Positions 45,461 through 53,676 of a stretch of DNA of 64,000 bases are shown here, one piece after another; the stretch's first letter is position 1; each line of letters starts with the position of its first letter. The position numbers and the translations under genes were made by a program. The stretch lies in NCBI GenBank assembly GCA_963741985.1, contig CAVUKD010000001.1:310001-374000 (forward strand), given 5' to 3'. The notes beneath the pieces are model-generated. The model did not search any database and was not told where the DNA came from. It was given only the letters and a program-made list of their open reading frames with translations. Source of the DNA: Cryomorpha sp963741985. GTDB lineage: Bacteria; Bacteroidota; Bacteroidia; Flavobacteriales_D; Cryomorphaceae.

Positions 45461-45699
45461 AGTAAACATAATGATTGGTTTAAGGGGGTTATGTTCGCTA
45501 AATATAGTTAAAATTATTTAACAATCGCTATAAACCGGAGACCAATCCAATTTTTATTTCTATTCGCAAAAAATATTTAATCACTATGGGTCGGTGGAAT
45601 TAAAAAATAAATGTGATCAGAGATTCGGTATGCAATTAGATCAAGCATCCTATAATTCTATTTAGCCGTCTTGCGGATCGGCATCTGAGAAAGTAAACC

Positions 45700-46386
45700 T
45701 TACGGATTCGAACCAGAAATCTTCTGTTCAGCCTCGCCCGTAAAAGCGTATTTCACCAAATTAGCGCCCATTTCCAACGCTGCGGTGCGAATTTCAACCG
45801 GGTCGCCGTGCACGCTTGGATCTTCCCAACCATCGCCCAGATCGCTTTCGTAGCTGTAAAAAAGAATCAATCTTCCTTTGTCAAAAATACCGAAACCCTG
45901 AGGTGGCAATCCATTGTGCTCATGCACTTTGGGAAGGCCGTTTGGAAAATCGTATTGCTCGTGGTAAATGGGATGATCGAATGGAACTTCTACCAATTCC
46001 TTGTCGGGAAATAATTGCTTGATTTGTGTGCGGATAAAGGGATCCATCCCGAAATTGTCGTCAATATGAAGAAAGCCTCCTCCGAGTAGATATGCGCGTA
46101 GATTTTCCCGATCGGAGCTGTTCCAAACCACATTCCCATGACCGGTCATACTCACAAAAGGATAATTGAAAAGCTCAGGACTTCCCACATCCACATTTTG
46201 GGTTTCGCCGATTTCCATATTGAGATTTTGGCGACAAAACTCGGCCAATCGAGGTACCGAAGTAGGATTGGCGTACCAATCACCTCCTCCGCGGTACTGA
46301 AGCACAGCGAGAGAATACGAGCTATTGGATTGTGCTATGCATCCAAAAGTTCCAAAGAAGAAAAGAAGAAAAACCAGGCGTTTCAT
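45700..46386 (-). CDS. DUF4159 domain-containing secreted protein
   Basis: 228 residues. Signal peptide MKRLVFLLFFFGTFGCIAQ. The DUF4159 body is clear: LAVLQYRGGGDWYANPTSVPRLAEF, FVSMTGHGNV, LLGGGFLHIDDNFGMD and LILFYSYESDLGDGWEDP. DUF4159 resembles a class I glutamine amidotransferase-like fold with 'GGG.l..Dd'. Probably periplasmic; no enzymatic activity is established to my knowledge. A variant -7 element TACCTTCG precedes it with a ~25-base leader. Confidence 0.88.
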   Translation of the reverse strand: MKRLVFLLFFFGTFGCIAQSNSSYSLAVLQYRGGGDWYANPTSVPRLAEFCRQNLNMEIGETQNVDVGSPELFNYPFVSMTGHGNVVWNSSDRENLRAYLLGGGFLHIDDNFGMDPFIRTQIKQLFPDKELVEVPFDHPIYHEQYDFPNGLPKVHEHNGLPPQGFGIFDKGRLILFYSYESDLGDGWEDPSVHGDPVEIRTAALEMGANLVKYAFTGEAEQKISGSNP

Positions 46387-46409
46387 AAACAGGGAAATCA
46401 GAAGAATAG

Positions 46410-46417
46410 CGAAGGTA
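46410..46417 (-). promoter_or_regulatory. Variant -7 element of the DUF4159 gene
   Basis: TACCTTCG on the minus strand, one mismatch to TAnnTTTG. The same octamer precedes the saccharopine-dehydrogenase-type gene at 53643. Confidence 0.4.
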
Positions 46418-46491
46418 GGATAATTGAATGATAAATGCTTTGTGTTTCAATAATTTCACTTTTTTACGGAAGTGCAAAAATCAGACTGCTC

Positions 46492-47193
46492 TCAAAACAA
46501 TTGATAAACGCTCGCTGCCGCAAAAACACCTGCCGTTTCAGTGCGCAATCGATTCCGACCAAGACTCACCGGATTGAATCCTGCCTCCAAGGCTAAATTG
46601 ATTTCATCGGGTGAAAAATCTCCTTCCGGGCCAATAAGGATCAGAACGGATTTGGCGGAAGCCGTACGAATAACCTCTGAAAATTCAACGCGCCGATCGT
46701 CATTTTCGCAATGAGCGATAAGTTTCAGTTCACTTTGATTCGCCAGAATATCCTTGAAGCGCGTAAATGGATGCAATTTGGGTAAATATTTCCGCTGGCA
46801 TTGCTTGGTGGCACTATGAATAATACGTTCGGCACGCTCCAATTTTAAGCGCGGTCTCTCAGTGCGTGTCGTTTCTATCGGAATGATCTCATAAACTCCG
46901 AGCTCCGTAGCCTTTTCCAAAAACCATTCAAAGCGCGAAGGATTCTTGGTTGGAGCAATAGCAATAGTCAGTTGCAGTGATGGGATTTCAAAAAAATCTG
47001 ACTTACATACATCCAATATAATTTCACTTTTACCGACCGTCTTGATTTGGGTAGAATAATAATTTCCCTTCCCGTCTCCTACTTCTATCTCGTCACCTTC
47101 TTTTAGACGCAAAGATTTCAGGGCATGACGACTCTCGACTTCATTGAGAATACCGACTAAGGGATCGAAAGATGGGTCAAGGAAATAATGCAC
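46492..47193 (-). CDS. rsmE: 16S rRNA (uracil-1498-N3)-methyltransferase RsmE
   Basis: 233 residues from GTG 47193, which gives the family N-terminus 'MHYFLDPSF'. The longer TTG at 47199 is part of the TATTTTTG promoter element and is rejected. PUA-like N-terminal domain, then the SPOUT methyltransferase core with a deep knot: KATELGVYEIIPIETTRTER, LLIGPEGDFSPDEI, SLGRNRLRTETAG. It methylates U1498 in helix 44 of 16S rRNA. The start codon is 3 bases from the -7 element, which suggests a leaderless mRNA. Confidence 0.93.
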   Translation of the reverse strand: MHYFLDPSFDPLVGILNEVESRHALKSLRLKEGDEIEVGDGKGNYYSTQIKTVGKSEIILDVCKSDFFEIPSLQLTIAIAPTKNPSRFEWFLEKATELGVYEIIPIETTRTERPRLKLERAERIIHSATKQCQRKYLPKLHPFTRFKDILANQSELKLIAHCENDDRRVEFSEVIRTASAKSVLILIGPEGDFSPDEINLALEAGFNPVSLGRNRLRTETAGVFAAASVYQLF

Positions 47194-47196
47194 AGG

Positions 47197-47204
47197 CAAA
47201 AATA
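47197..47204 (-). promoter_or_regulatory. -7 promoter element immediately before rsmE
   Basis: TATTTTTG on the minus strand, exact TAnnTTTG, followed by CCT and then the GTG start. Expected transcript start is at or near the start codon. Confidence 0.55.
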
Positions 47205-47338
47205 AAAAAGCCGCAACACTATTTTAGCATTGCGACCGTAGAATTTGAAATTTAATTAGAGTCTATCAATTATTCCCTGCGGTCATGAGGTCACTGCGTT
47301 TAGTTCACTCGAGTGTCTGGATCAGAATGTTCGATAGC

Positions 47339-47444
47339 AAGGCGCACGCAGTTCTAAAAATCAAGGAGTTGGCATTAGTCAATGACCGTTTTTAGAACAA
47401 GTGCAACGCGGGTAGCGGACATTATGAACAGACACTTATCAAAC
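47339..47444 (+). repeat. Dispersed structured repeat, copy B
   Basis: Shares ordered blocks with copy A (27989-28113). Here the structure is intact: GTTCTAAAAA (47351-47360) and TTTTTAGAAC (47389-47398) form a perfect 10-bp stem around the AGTCAATG block, followed by ACAAGTGCAAC. Its right end overlaps the last codons of pckA. Confidence 0.65.
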
Positions 47445-49052
47445 TTTTTCGCGGATCGAAGGACCTGCATTTACCACTTCTTTCGACACGCCTTCCTCAA
47501 ATTTCTTGAAATTAGCGATAAATTTATTCGCAAGAATATTTGCCTTTTGATCGTAGGCTTCACTATCCGACCAAGTGTTGCGCGGATTTAGGATCTCACT
47601 GGGCACTCCCGGACATTCATCCGGCATAGCCAATCCGAAAACTTCATGGTTGTGGTAGGCGACATCATTTAGTTTACCATCCATTGCAGCGTGGATAATT
47701 GAGCGGGTATAGCTCAATCTGATCCGCTTGCCTGTACCATAAGCACCTCCCGACCAACCGGTATTTACCAGCCACACATTTACATTGTTCTTCTGCATTC
47801 TTTCCGCAAGCATCTCTGCATATTTTCCCGGGTGAAGCGGCATAAATGGCGCCCCGAAACAAGCTGAAAAAGCAGATTGTGGTTCGGTAACACCGGCTTC
47901 CGTACCGGCGACTTTTGCGGTATAACCCGAAATAAAATGATACGAAGCTTGTTCCGGAGTCAATTTCGATATTGGAGGCAAAACACCAAAAGCATCGGCA
48001 GTAAGAAAAAATACGTTTTTCGGGTTGCCGCCACGTGATGGGCGCACTGCATTCGAAATATGGTGTATCGGGTAGCTCACCCGGGTATTTTGTGTTTTGC
48101 TTGCATCGCTATAGTCCGGCTCCGAAGAGTCTTCGTGAAAAGTGACATTTTCGAGGAGGGCTCCAAATTTGATTGCGTCGTATATCTGTGGCTCCTGTTC
48201 CTTGGTGAGGTCAATGCATTTGGCGTAGCAACCGCCTTCGAAATTAAAAACTCCGTCATCTGCCCATCCGTGCTCATCATCACCTATCAATCCGCGGTGG
48301 GGATCGGAAGAAAGCGTGGTTTTCCCGGTTCCAGACAAGCCAAAGAAAATGGCGGTGTCTCCATCCTGCCCTACATTGGCAGAGCAGTGCATCGAGAGCA
48401 CATTTTTTTGATGTGGAAGCACAAAATTCAAAATGCTGAAAATTCCTTTTTTGATTTCACCAGTGTATTTTGTTCCACCAATGATGACCATCTTGCGCGT
48501 AAAATTGAGAATGGCAAAATTGTGCTGACGCGTTCCATCAATTTGCGGATCAGCCATAAATTCAGGGGCACAAACGACTGTCCACTCCGGTTCGTTTTTA
48601 ATTATTTCTTCTTTTGAAAGTCGTTGAAACATGTTATCTGCAAAAAGACTGCTCCACGGGAGTTCCGTAACCACGCGAAGCCGGGTGCGGTAAATATCAT
48701 GATCGCAAATCGCACAATCCTTTACATAAATATCACGATTGGTCAAATAAGCCGTCATTCGGTTATATAGCTGATCAAATTTATCGCTGTCAAATTTTAT
48801 ATTGATATCACCCCACCATACGGCGTCTTTGGTGATTTCATCTTCAACGATAAAGCGATCTTTCGGAGATCGGCCGGTGAATTCGCCCGTGTCTACCGCG
48901 AGTGCTCCGGTTTCAGACAACACGCCCATTCCTAGAATTAGTGTTTCTTCTACAAGTTCCGCTGGTGAGAGATTCCAGAATACGTTTTCAACATTCTGAA
49001 GATTCAGTTTACCTAAATCCTTGTTTTGGGGAACAATACCAAAATGATTCAT
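47439..49052 (-). CDS. pckA: Phosphoenolpyruvate carboxykinase (ATP)
   Basis: 537 residues, normal length. Contains GLSGTGKTTLSSDPHRGLIGDDEHGW (P-loop kinase-1a and Asp metal site), YTGRSPKDR-like 'GEFTGRSPKDRFIVED', and the C-terminal VNTGWSGGAYGTGKR. It converts oxaloacetate plus ATP to PEP, CO2 and ADP, the entry to gluconeogenesis. A clear promoter element TAACTTTG lies 32 bases upstream of the ATG. It is monocistronic, ending in the dispersed repeat. Confidence 0.97.
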   Translation of the reverse strand: MNHFGIVPQNKDLGKLNLQNVENVFWNLSPAELVEETLILGMGVLSETGALAVDTGEFTGRSPKDRFIVEDEITKDAVWWGDINIKFDSDKFDQLYNRMTAYLTNRDIYVKDCAICDHDIYRTRLRVVTELPWSSLFADNMFQRLSKEEIIKNEPEWTVVCAPEFMADPQIDGTRQHNFAILNFTRKMVIIGGTKYTGEIKKGIFSILNFVLPHQKNVLSMHCSANVGQDGDTAIFFGLSGTGKTTLSSDPHRGLIGDDEHGWADDGVFNFEGGCYAKCIDLTKEQEPQIYDAIKFGALLENVTFHEDSSEPDYSDASKTQNTRVSYPIHHISNAVRPSRGGNPKNVFFLTADAFGVLPPISKLTPEQASYHFISGYTAKVAGTEAGVTEPQSAFSACFGAPFMPLHPGKYAEMLAERMQKNNVNVWLVNTGWSGGAYGTGKRIRLSYTRSIIHAAMDGKLNDVAYHNHEVFGLAMPDECPGVPSEILNPRNTWSDSEAYDQKANILANKFIANFKKFEEGVSKEVVNAGPSIREKV

Positions 49053-49084
49053 TTTTGCTTATTTTTTTGCTAAAATTTAGGCTA

Positions 49085-49092
49085 CAAAGTTA
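49085..49092 (-). promoter_or_regulatory. -7 promoter element of pckA
   Basis: TAACTTTG on the minus strand, exact TAnnTTTG match, 32 bases before the ATG. Confidence 0.6.
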
Positions 49093-49206
49093 AGGCTTTT
49101 TAAAGGATGATGCTCGAAAAAAGGAACCTTTATCAAAAAAGTATTGAAGATATATCGGCCTTATTTTGAATTAAATACCTAACTGCAACGCTGTTTTTGA
49201 TAGTGT

Positions 49207-49611
49207 TTAGTTGACACTATCTTTCCGAAATAGAGCGACTCCGAGGTATATCCAGCCAGAAATAAAACAGAGACCTCCAAGCGGAGTAATCGGTCCTAAA
49301 ATAGTTGCGAAACCTTCTATGGAAAGGACATCGCGAAGGCTGAGCAAATAGATTGAGAAGCTGAACAATAAAATGCCAATACCGAATAGCACGGAAATAT
49401 TGTTTTTTGCCTTTTTACTAAGAAATTTTTCGGGAATAAACTGAACGATGAAAATTGCCAGAGTTTGCCATACCTGATAGCGCACACCGGTTTTGAAAAC
49501 TTCGAGCGTCTCGAAATCAAGAACAGACTTGAGTGCATGCGCACCGAGTGCACCTAACATTATGGCCACAGCCATGGAAAAAGCTGCGAAACGGAAATAG
49601 TTTTTGTTCAT
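49207..49611 (-). CDS. DUF423 family small membrane protein
   Basis: 134 residues from ATG 49611 (MNKNYFRFAAFSMA); the 22-residue extension runs through the promoter and is rejected. Four hydrophobic helices with the DUF423 signature 'LGALGAHALKSVLDFETLEVFKTGVRYQVWQTLAIF' and 'LGPITPLGGLCFISGWIYLG'. Inner-membrane protein of unknown function. The stop codon lies in the loop of an 8-bp inverted repeat (GATAGTGT, 49199-49206; ACACTATC, 49214-49221). The promoter element ends 4 bases before the ATG, again a leaderless layout. Confidence 0.9.
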   Translation of the reverse strand: MNKNYFRFAAFSMAVAIMLGALGAHALKSVLDFETLEVFKTGVRYQVWQTLAIFIVQFIPEKFLSKKAKNNISVLFGIGILLFSFSIYLLSLRDVLSIEGFATILGPITPLGGLCFISGWIYLGVALFRKDSVN

Positions 49612-49615
49612 GCAG

Positions 49616-49623
49616 CAAAGGTA
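49616..49623 (-). promoter_or_regulatory. -7 promoter element immediately before the DUF423 gene
   Basis: TACCTTTG on the minus strand, followed by CTGC and then the ATG; same arrangement as cinA. Confidence 0.65.
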
Positions 49624-49818
49624 GATTTTAAATGAATAACCTGCGTTTTTCTCAGAGAATGATATGCGAATTTTCAATAATGCTGCAATGTTTCTCTTTG
49701 CTCGTTGATTGATGATCTCCCATGCTGAAAATTTTAATTTAATTGACCCAGATGAAATACTGATTTTTCAAAAATCCCAAAGGGTTAAGTCCATTGGAAT
49801 GAGTAGTTTCTGTGTATA

Positions 49819-49847
49819 CAAAAAAAGCACGCCTAATAGCGTGCTTT
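49819..49847 (-). terminator. Intrinsic terminator of the CsgG/LPP20 operon
   Basis: Perfect 9-bp stem AAAGCACGC/GCGTGCTTT with a 6-base loop and a following T-run on the minus strand, 22 bases after the last gene. Confidence 0.9.
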
Positions 49848-49869
49848 CAAATCTCTGTAAAAATGAAAA

Positions 49870-50463
49870 TTACTTATTCATTCCTTCCATTTCCTTGTTA
49901 AAGGTTTCTTTAAATTTTTCGTAATCGTAATCGATTTTCAATTGGTCGTCATTGGCAATACGGTCATTCAATTTGCTGAGTAGCTCTGCGCCGCTCAATT
50001 CGATAGCCACATAGTATTTGTAATTGCCGTTGGAATTTACTTTTACCGCCTTTTGGCAAATGGTTTTGGTACCTTTCAAATCCTGGTTGATTACTTCGCG
50101 GGTAAGGCCTTCGAAACGTTCTTCGACCTGCTCTTTGTTATTCATCTCACGTGAATTCACATAATTGTCAATTGTACCCTTAATGGTGGTGCTGATGGCC
50201 GAGGCCAAATCTGCACGGGCGTTGCTCAACGCTTTTTTCTTGGCTGTAGCCTGGTCCATACTTTCGCCAAGACCATTGGCTCTGAAAAATTCATCGTTGC
50301 TGAAATACTCCGGGCCACTACAGTATTCATTGATTAATGTTTCGCCTTCAGGAGCCTGTATTTCTTTTTTCTTTTTACAGGCGGAAAGCATTCCAATAGA
50401 AAGAACGGCTATTAAGGCAATTTTGCCAATTCGTGCTGGATTAAATAGTTGTGTTGTCTTCAT
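49870..50463 (-). CDS. LPP20-like lipoprotein, third gene of the CsgG/LPP20 operon
   Basis: 197 residues. Lipobox MLSAC in MKTTQLFNPARIGKIALIAVLSIGMLSAC, followed by a Lys run. The mature part has 'ANGLGESMDQATAKKKALSNARADLASAISTTIKG', the alpha/beta LPP20 pattern also present in its neighbour (FQATAKKNALSDLASEIKV). Expected location is the outer membrane. It lies 132 bases downstream of the 455-residue lipoprotein, across a T-rich spacer, and shares the operon terminator. Confidence 0.75.
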   Translation of the reverse strand: MKTTQLFNPARIGKIALIAVLSIGMLSACKKKKEIQAPEGETLINEYCSGPEYFSNDEFFRANGLGESMDQATAKKKALSNARADLASAISTTIKGTIDNYVNSREMNNKEQVEERFEGLTREVINQDLKGTKTICQKAVKVNSNGNYKYYVAIELSGAELLSKLNDRIANDDQLKIDYDYEKFKETFNKEMEGMNK

Positions 50464-50595
50464 GATAATTTGATTTTGTTTTTATTTGGTTTTTTGTTCT
50501 TAGTTTTTTGTTTTTAGTTCTCAATCCTTCTAAAAACCTTATTCGGTTTGCTGACTTGTTTACTTTTCAGAAATTGTGCCAAAGTCATAATTCAT

Positions 50596-51963
50596 TCAAA
50601 ATAAATCGTTTACAATAGGCCTCATAAGTTCCGATTCTATGTTTCCGGTAAGGTTTTGATACGCCTTTAGACCTGCTTTTTCAAAGGATAAATCAACCCC
50701 TTTTACATCCGAGCGGCTTATTTGATAACGGCTTTCACCTGTTTTTTGATCGGTTACTGTGAGATTAAAATTCAGTTGTGCGGTAGAAAAACCCTGCGAC
50801 TGCCCCAATTTTTTGGTATCGGCATTGAGCTTCATAATGAGATCGGCGGAATTGCGATTGGTGGCCAATCGTATGCCGTGTCTTCCCATCGAGGTGCTTA
50901 TCGCTGCCTCCAAAGGTTTTCCGGACATTGCTTTGCCCAGATTTTTCTCATCCGACTCTAAAAAAACCACCGGTGGAATGTATTTTATAGGTGCTTGTAC
51001 GGAAGCTCCTTGCATCGATTCGGTCAGCTTTCGCATAAAAGAATCGCTTTGAAAAGGCTCAAAAAGCTTTTCGGTATCTACAGAAATGGTCAGCGCGTTT
51101 CCTTCTTTTGTTTTATCGGCATTGGCGATTGGGATTTCGAGCCTCCCGTCCAAATTGGTATTCAATGTACTGCGTGAACGTCCGTAAATACCATAAAACT
51201 CATATTTCAGCGGAACATTTTCCTGAGGGAAGTTTTGCCCACTACGCACCAGAATATTTGCTTTTGTAGCATATCGGTTAGTAAAATTGAGGGCAATTTC
51301 ATTTTCCACAGAAATATTCAAATCGGTGAGAAGACTTTTCAAACCGATGAACAACGTATTGTCGAGTAAGATAGTCTGATCGCCAAAAGCAACTTTATTT
51401 TCTTCATTCCAAAATTCTTCGATAGACTGGAGTCCGCGGAGATAATAATCCGTTGCAGCGGTAAAATGTCCTTTGCCTTTTTCAGCTTGTGCTTTCGCTA
51501 AAAAATCGAGGGCAAGCTCTTGGGCGGTTTCCTTTTTCTTTCGCTGTGCCTCGGCATAAGTGGTTTTATCCAAGCGGTAATAGACCCAATAACTATTCAC
51601 ATCTTGCCAGGTATCTACGATCTCGAACTGGTCGAGATCTAAATCGCTCGTAGTCTGAATGCTTTCGCGAAATTCCTGTTCAAAACTCGAATTCTGTTCG
51701 AGGGTATAAAGGAGTGAATTCGTATTGACGTTCACTTTTATTTCGGAAGCAAGATCGCTGAGTGCATTTTTTTTGGCTGTAGCCTGAAAATTTATTTCTG
51801 AAGTTTTTGGAGCCACCCCTATTCCGACATAATATGACGAACTGATCGGTCGGTTTTGCACCCACGATGGTGACATGGGAACCGTCGTTTGTACGGCTTC
51901 CTTTTTTTGGCCACAGCCCACGATGAGGAGCAATAAGATGCTCAATTGCACTATACTTCTCAT
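50596..51963 (-). CDS. LPP20 family lipoprotein
   Basis: 455 residues. Lipobox IVGC. Residues ~30-145 carry the LPP20 pattern PSWVQNRPISSSYYVGIGVAPKT plus ATAKKNALSDLASEI. The middle (145-200) is helical/TPR-like, and the C-terminal ~250 residues are beta-rich and match no family I can name. Its start overlaps the stop of the CsgG-like gene (ATGA), so expression is coupled. Likely part of an outer-membrane complex analogous to the FlgP/FlgO/FlgT or curli-type systems; this is inference. Confidence 0.8.
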   Translation of the reverse strand: MRSIVQLSILLLLIVGCGQKKEAVQTTVPMSPSWVQNRPISSSYYVGIGVAPKTSEINFQATAKKNALSDLASEIKVNVNTNSLLYTLEQNSSFEQEFRESIQTTSDLDLDQFEIVDTWQDVNSYWVYYRLDKTTYAEAQRKKKETAQELALDFLAKAQAEKGKGHFTAATDYYLRGLQSIEEFWNEENKVAFGDQTILLDNTLFIGLKSLLTDLNISVENEIALNFTNRYATKANILVRSGQNFPQENVPLKYEFYGIYGRSRSTLNTNLDGRLEIPIANADKTKEGNALTISVDTEKLFEPFQSDSFMRKLTESMQGASVQAPIKYIPPVVFLESDEKNLGKAMSGKPLEAAISTSMGRHGIRLATNRNSADLIMKLNADTKKLGQSQGFSTAQLNFNLTVTDQKTGESRYQISRSDVKGVDLSFEKAGLKAYQNLTGNIESELMRPIVNDLF

Positions 51964-53369
51964 TCTTTATTCACTTCGTTGACTAAATCGGTGGAAATAC
52001 TTTGGGCGATATTAGCAAAAGCTTCTTTTGAAAGGTCGCTTATTGGCTTCAATTCACGTGATGCACGCATGAGGCTCACCAATTGGTTGTGGTCTCGATT
52101 GGAGGAAATAACTCCATACTTCCCGGCCGGGTAAAGCGCAGTAATCTCACCGTCGTACGTTGCGAAATACACATCCGAATCGACTTTCTTGTTAACGACT
52201 CGCGAAAAAAGTATTTCACCTGATTCGAGCGAAACCGCTTTGTACTGAAAGGAAACGGTAACTTCATTCGAATTGTAATACTCATTATAAGATACGGGCT
52301 TATAGCGGGTTTCGTAATAATTTTTGTCTTCAGCTTTATTGTACAATTTTACCTGGTATGCCTCGTAGGCATCTTTTCGGGTCACCTTCATTTTTCCCGG
52401 AAGGGTAGCATAAGAGAGAACAATACCGCTAAGAATAGCTTTAGCACCAAGCAAGTTCCCTACTTTTGCTGCCGATTGTTCATTGACTATTCCGCTGAGA
52501 TTAATACGTTGTTCTTTGAGAATCATATCCATATTATCGCGCTCAACAATCTTGAGAAAAGGATCGTTGATCTGAGATAGCGCCGTGAGGACATAAGCTT
52601 GAATTTGGGTATTGATTTCGCGGGTACGGCTGGAATTTTCAAAAGGTAGAACGGCGACAGGATATTGACCTTTGTCGAGACATTCCTTACGCAAAATCGC
52701 AACATCTTTATAGCCGGGATCGCGGCGGTAAATCTCATCAAGTTGGTAATAAGACCTGTGCCATTGGTGCGCATCAAAAAGTTCGGTACCCGAAATGTAA
52801 AGCGGTTCGTTTCGGGAAATACTTTGGAGGTCGCTTACATCCTTGTAATTCGACTCAAGACTGGACAATTCCTTAAATACTTTGTTGGCTTCATCGAAAT
52901 TCTTATCAGAGAGAAGATCGTTGCCTTTATCGTATAATTCTTTGACGTACATTCGCTTAGATTCCTCAAAATCATCCTTGAGATAATCGGGAGCATTTAA
53001 TTTTACCCCAAGACTTTCCACTTTTGAGCGATACGAAGCCGCATCTTGGTACGCGTAGACAGCCTTCTTGGAATCATTACTTGCACGTGCTTTCGAAAAT
53101 TCGGAGAGTTTATCATTCAGCACTTTTTGCCCGGTGCTGGCCAATCCTATTCGTGCATCGATATTGTTACTGTTTTTCAAAAGCGAATTGTAGTAAAACA
53201 TTGCTGCATCACTATACATGCCTGCTTCCTGTAGTTGGCTTCCCTTTTTGGCGAGTGATTTGGAACCATTGCAAGCCGGAAAAGTCAATAAAACCAGAAT
53301 TCCCAGAAATGGGAAGAGAGATAATTTAAATTTTTGCTTTAAAGTTTCGGTTTTCAATAGTGTAAACAT
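51960..53369 (-). CDS. CsgG/HfaB-like lipoprotein with N-terminal TPR region
   Basis: 469 residues. Lipobox FPAC after a signal segment. The first ~230 residues form TPR-like helices (GMYSDAAMFYYNSLLKNSNNIDARIGLA). Residues ~235-350 match the CsgG core: YPVAVLPFENSS, FLKIVERDNMDMILKEQRINLSGIVNEQSAAKVGNLLGAKAILSGIV. CsgG proteins form nonameric outer-membrane pores for curli export; here no curli subunit gene is next to it. The C-terminal part has further beta strands. First gene of a three-lipoprotein operon. Confidence 0.85.
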   Translation of the reverse strand: MFTLLKTETLKQKFKLSLFPFLGILVLLTFPACNGSKSLAKKGSQLQEAGMYSDAAMFYYNSLLKNSNNIDARIGLASTGQKVLNDKLSEFSKARASNDSKKAVYAYQDAASYRSKVESLGVKLNAPDYLKDDFEESKRMYVKELYDKGNDLLSDKNFDEANKVFKELSSLESNYKDVSDLQSISRNEPLYISGTELFDAHQWHRSYYQLDEIYRRDPGYKDVAILRKECLDKGQYPVAVLPFENSSRTREINTQIQAYVLTALSQINDPFLKIVERDNMDMILKEQRINLSGIVNEQSAAKVGNLLGAKAILSGIVLSYATLPGKMKVTRKDAYEAYQVKLYNKAEDKNYYETRYKPVSYNEYYNSNEVTVSFQYKAVSLESGEILFSRVVNKKVDSDVYFATYDGEITALYPAGKYGVISSNRDHNQLVSLMRASRELKPISDLSKEAFANIAQSISTDLVNEVNKE

Positions 53370-53676
53370 AACAGTCTCGTTAAATCTTTAAATCCGCTCA
53401 CAAAACCTTTTGACCGACGAATATACAATTTCACTTAGAGTGAATGGAATGTAAAAAGTATTTTATCCACAAGTTAAAAATGTTTCATTGTACGGGTGGT
53501 TATCATCAAAGGATTCAGTGCAGGTAGTCGATATTTCGAAGAGATATTACAATCGACATGCCAAAGATGGGAAAACCACAACCGGCAAACGATGTTGAAA
53601 AGAATATATGTCCCGATTTTTTTTAAGCCGACCGAAGAATTCTACCTTCGCACTTCTTTTAAAATAAGGAATAGTG
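53370..53676. other. Divergent promoter region
   Basis: About 300 bases between the divergently transcribed CsgG-like and saccharopine-dehydrogenase-type genes. On the minus strand a TATATTCG element (one mismatch) could drive the CsgG operon. On the plus strand TACCTTCG at 53643-53650 could drive the other. No gene is seen inside; a 77-codon plus-strand frame here has no motif. Confidence 0.4.
53643..53650 (+). promoter_or_regulatory. Variant -7 element of the saccharopine-dehydrogenase-type gene
   Basis: TACCTTCG, one mismatch to TAnnTTTG, 26 bases before the ATG. Identical to the element before the DUF4159 gene. Confidence 0.4.

Noticed and set aside
45698..45715. GGATTCGAACC motif resembling a tRNA T-arm
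   Set aside because: It encodes the last residues of the DUF4159 protein and no tRNA cloverleaf can be built around it.
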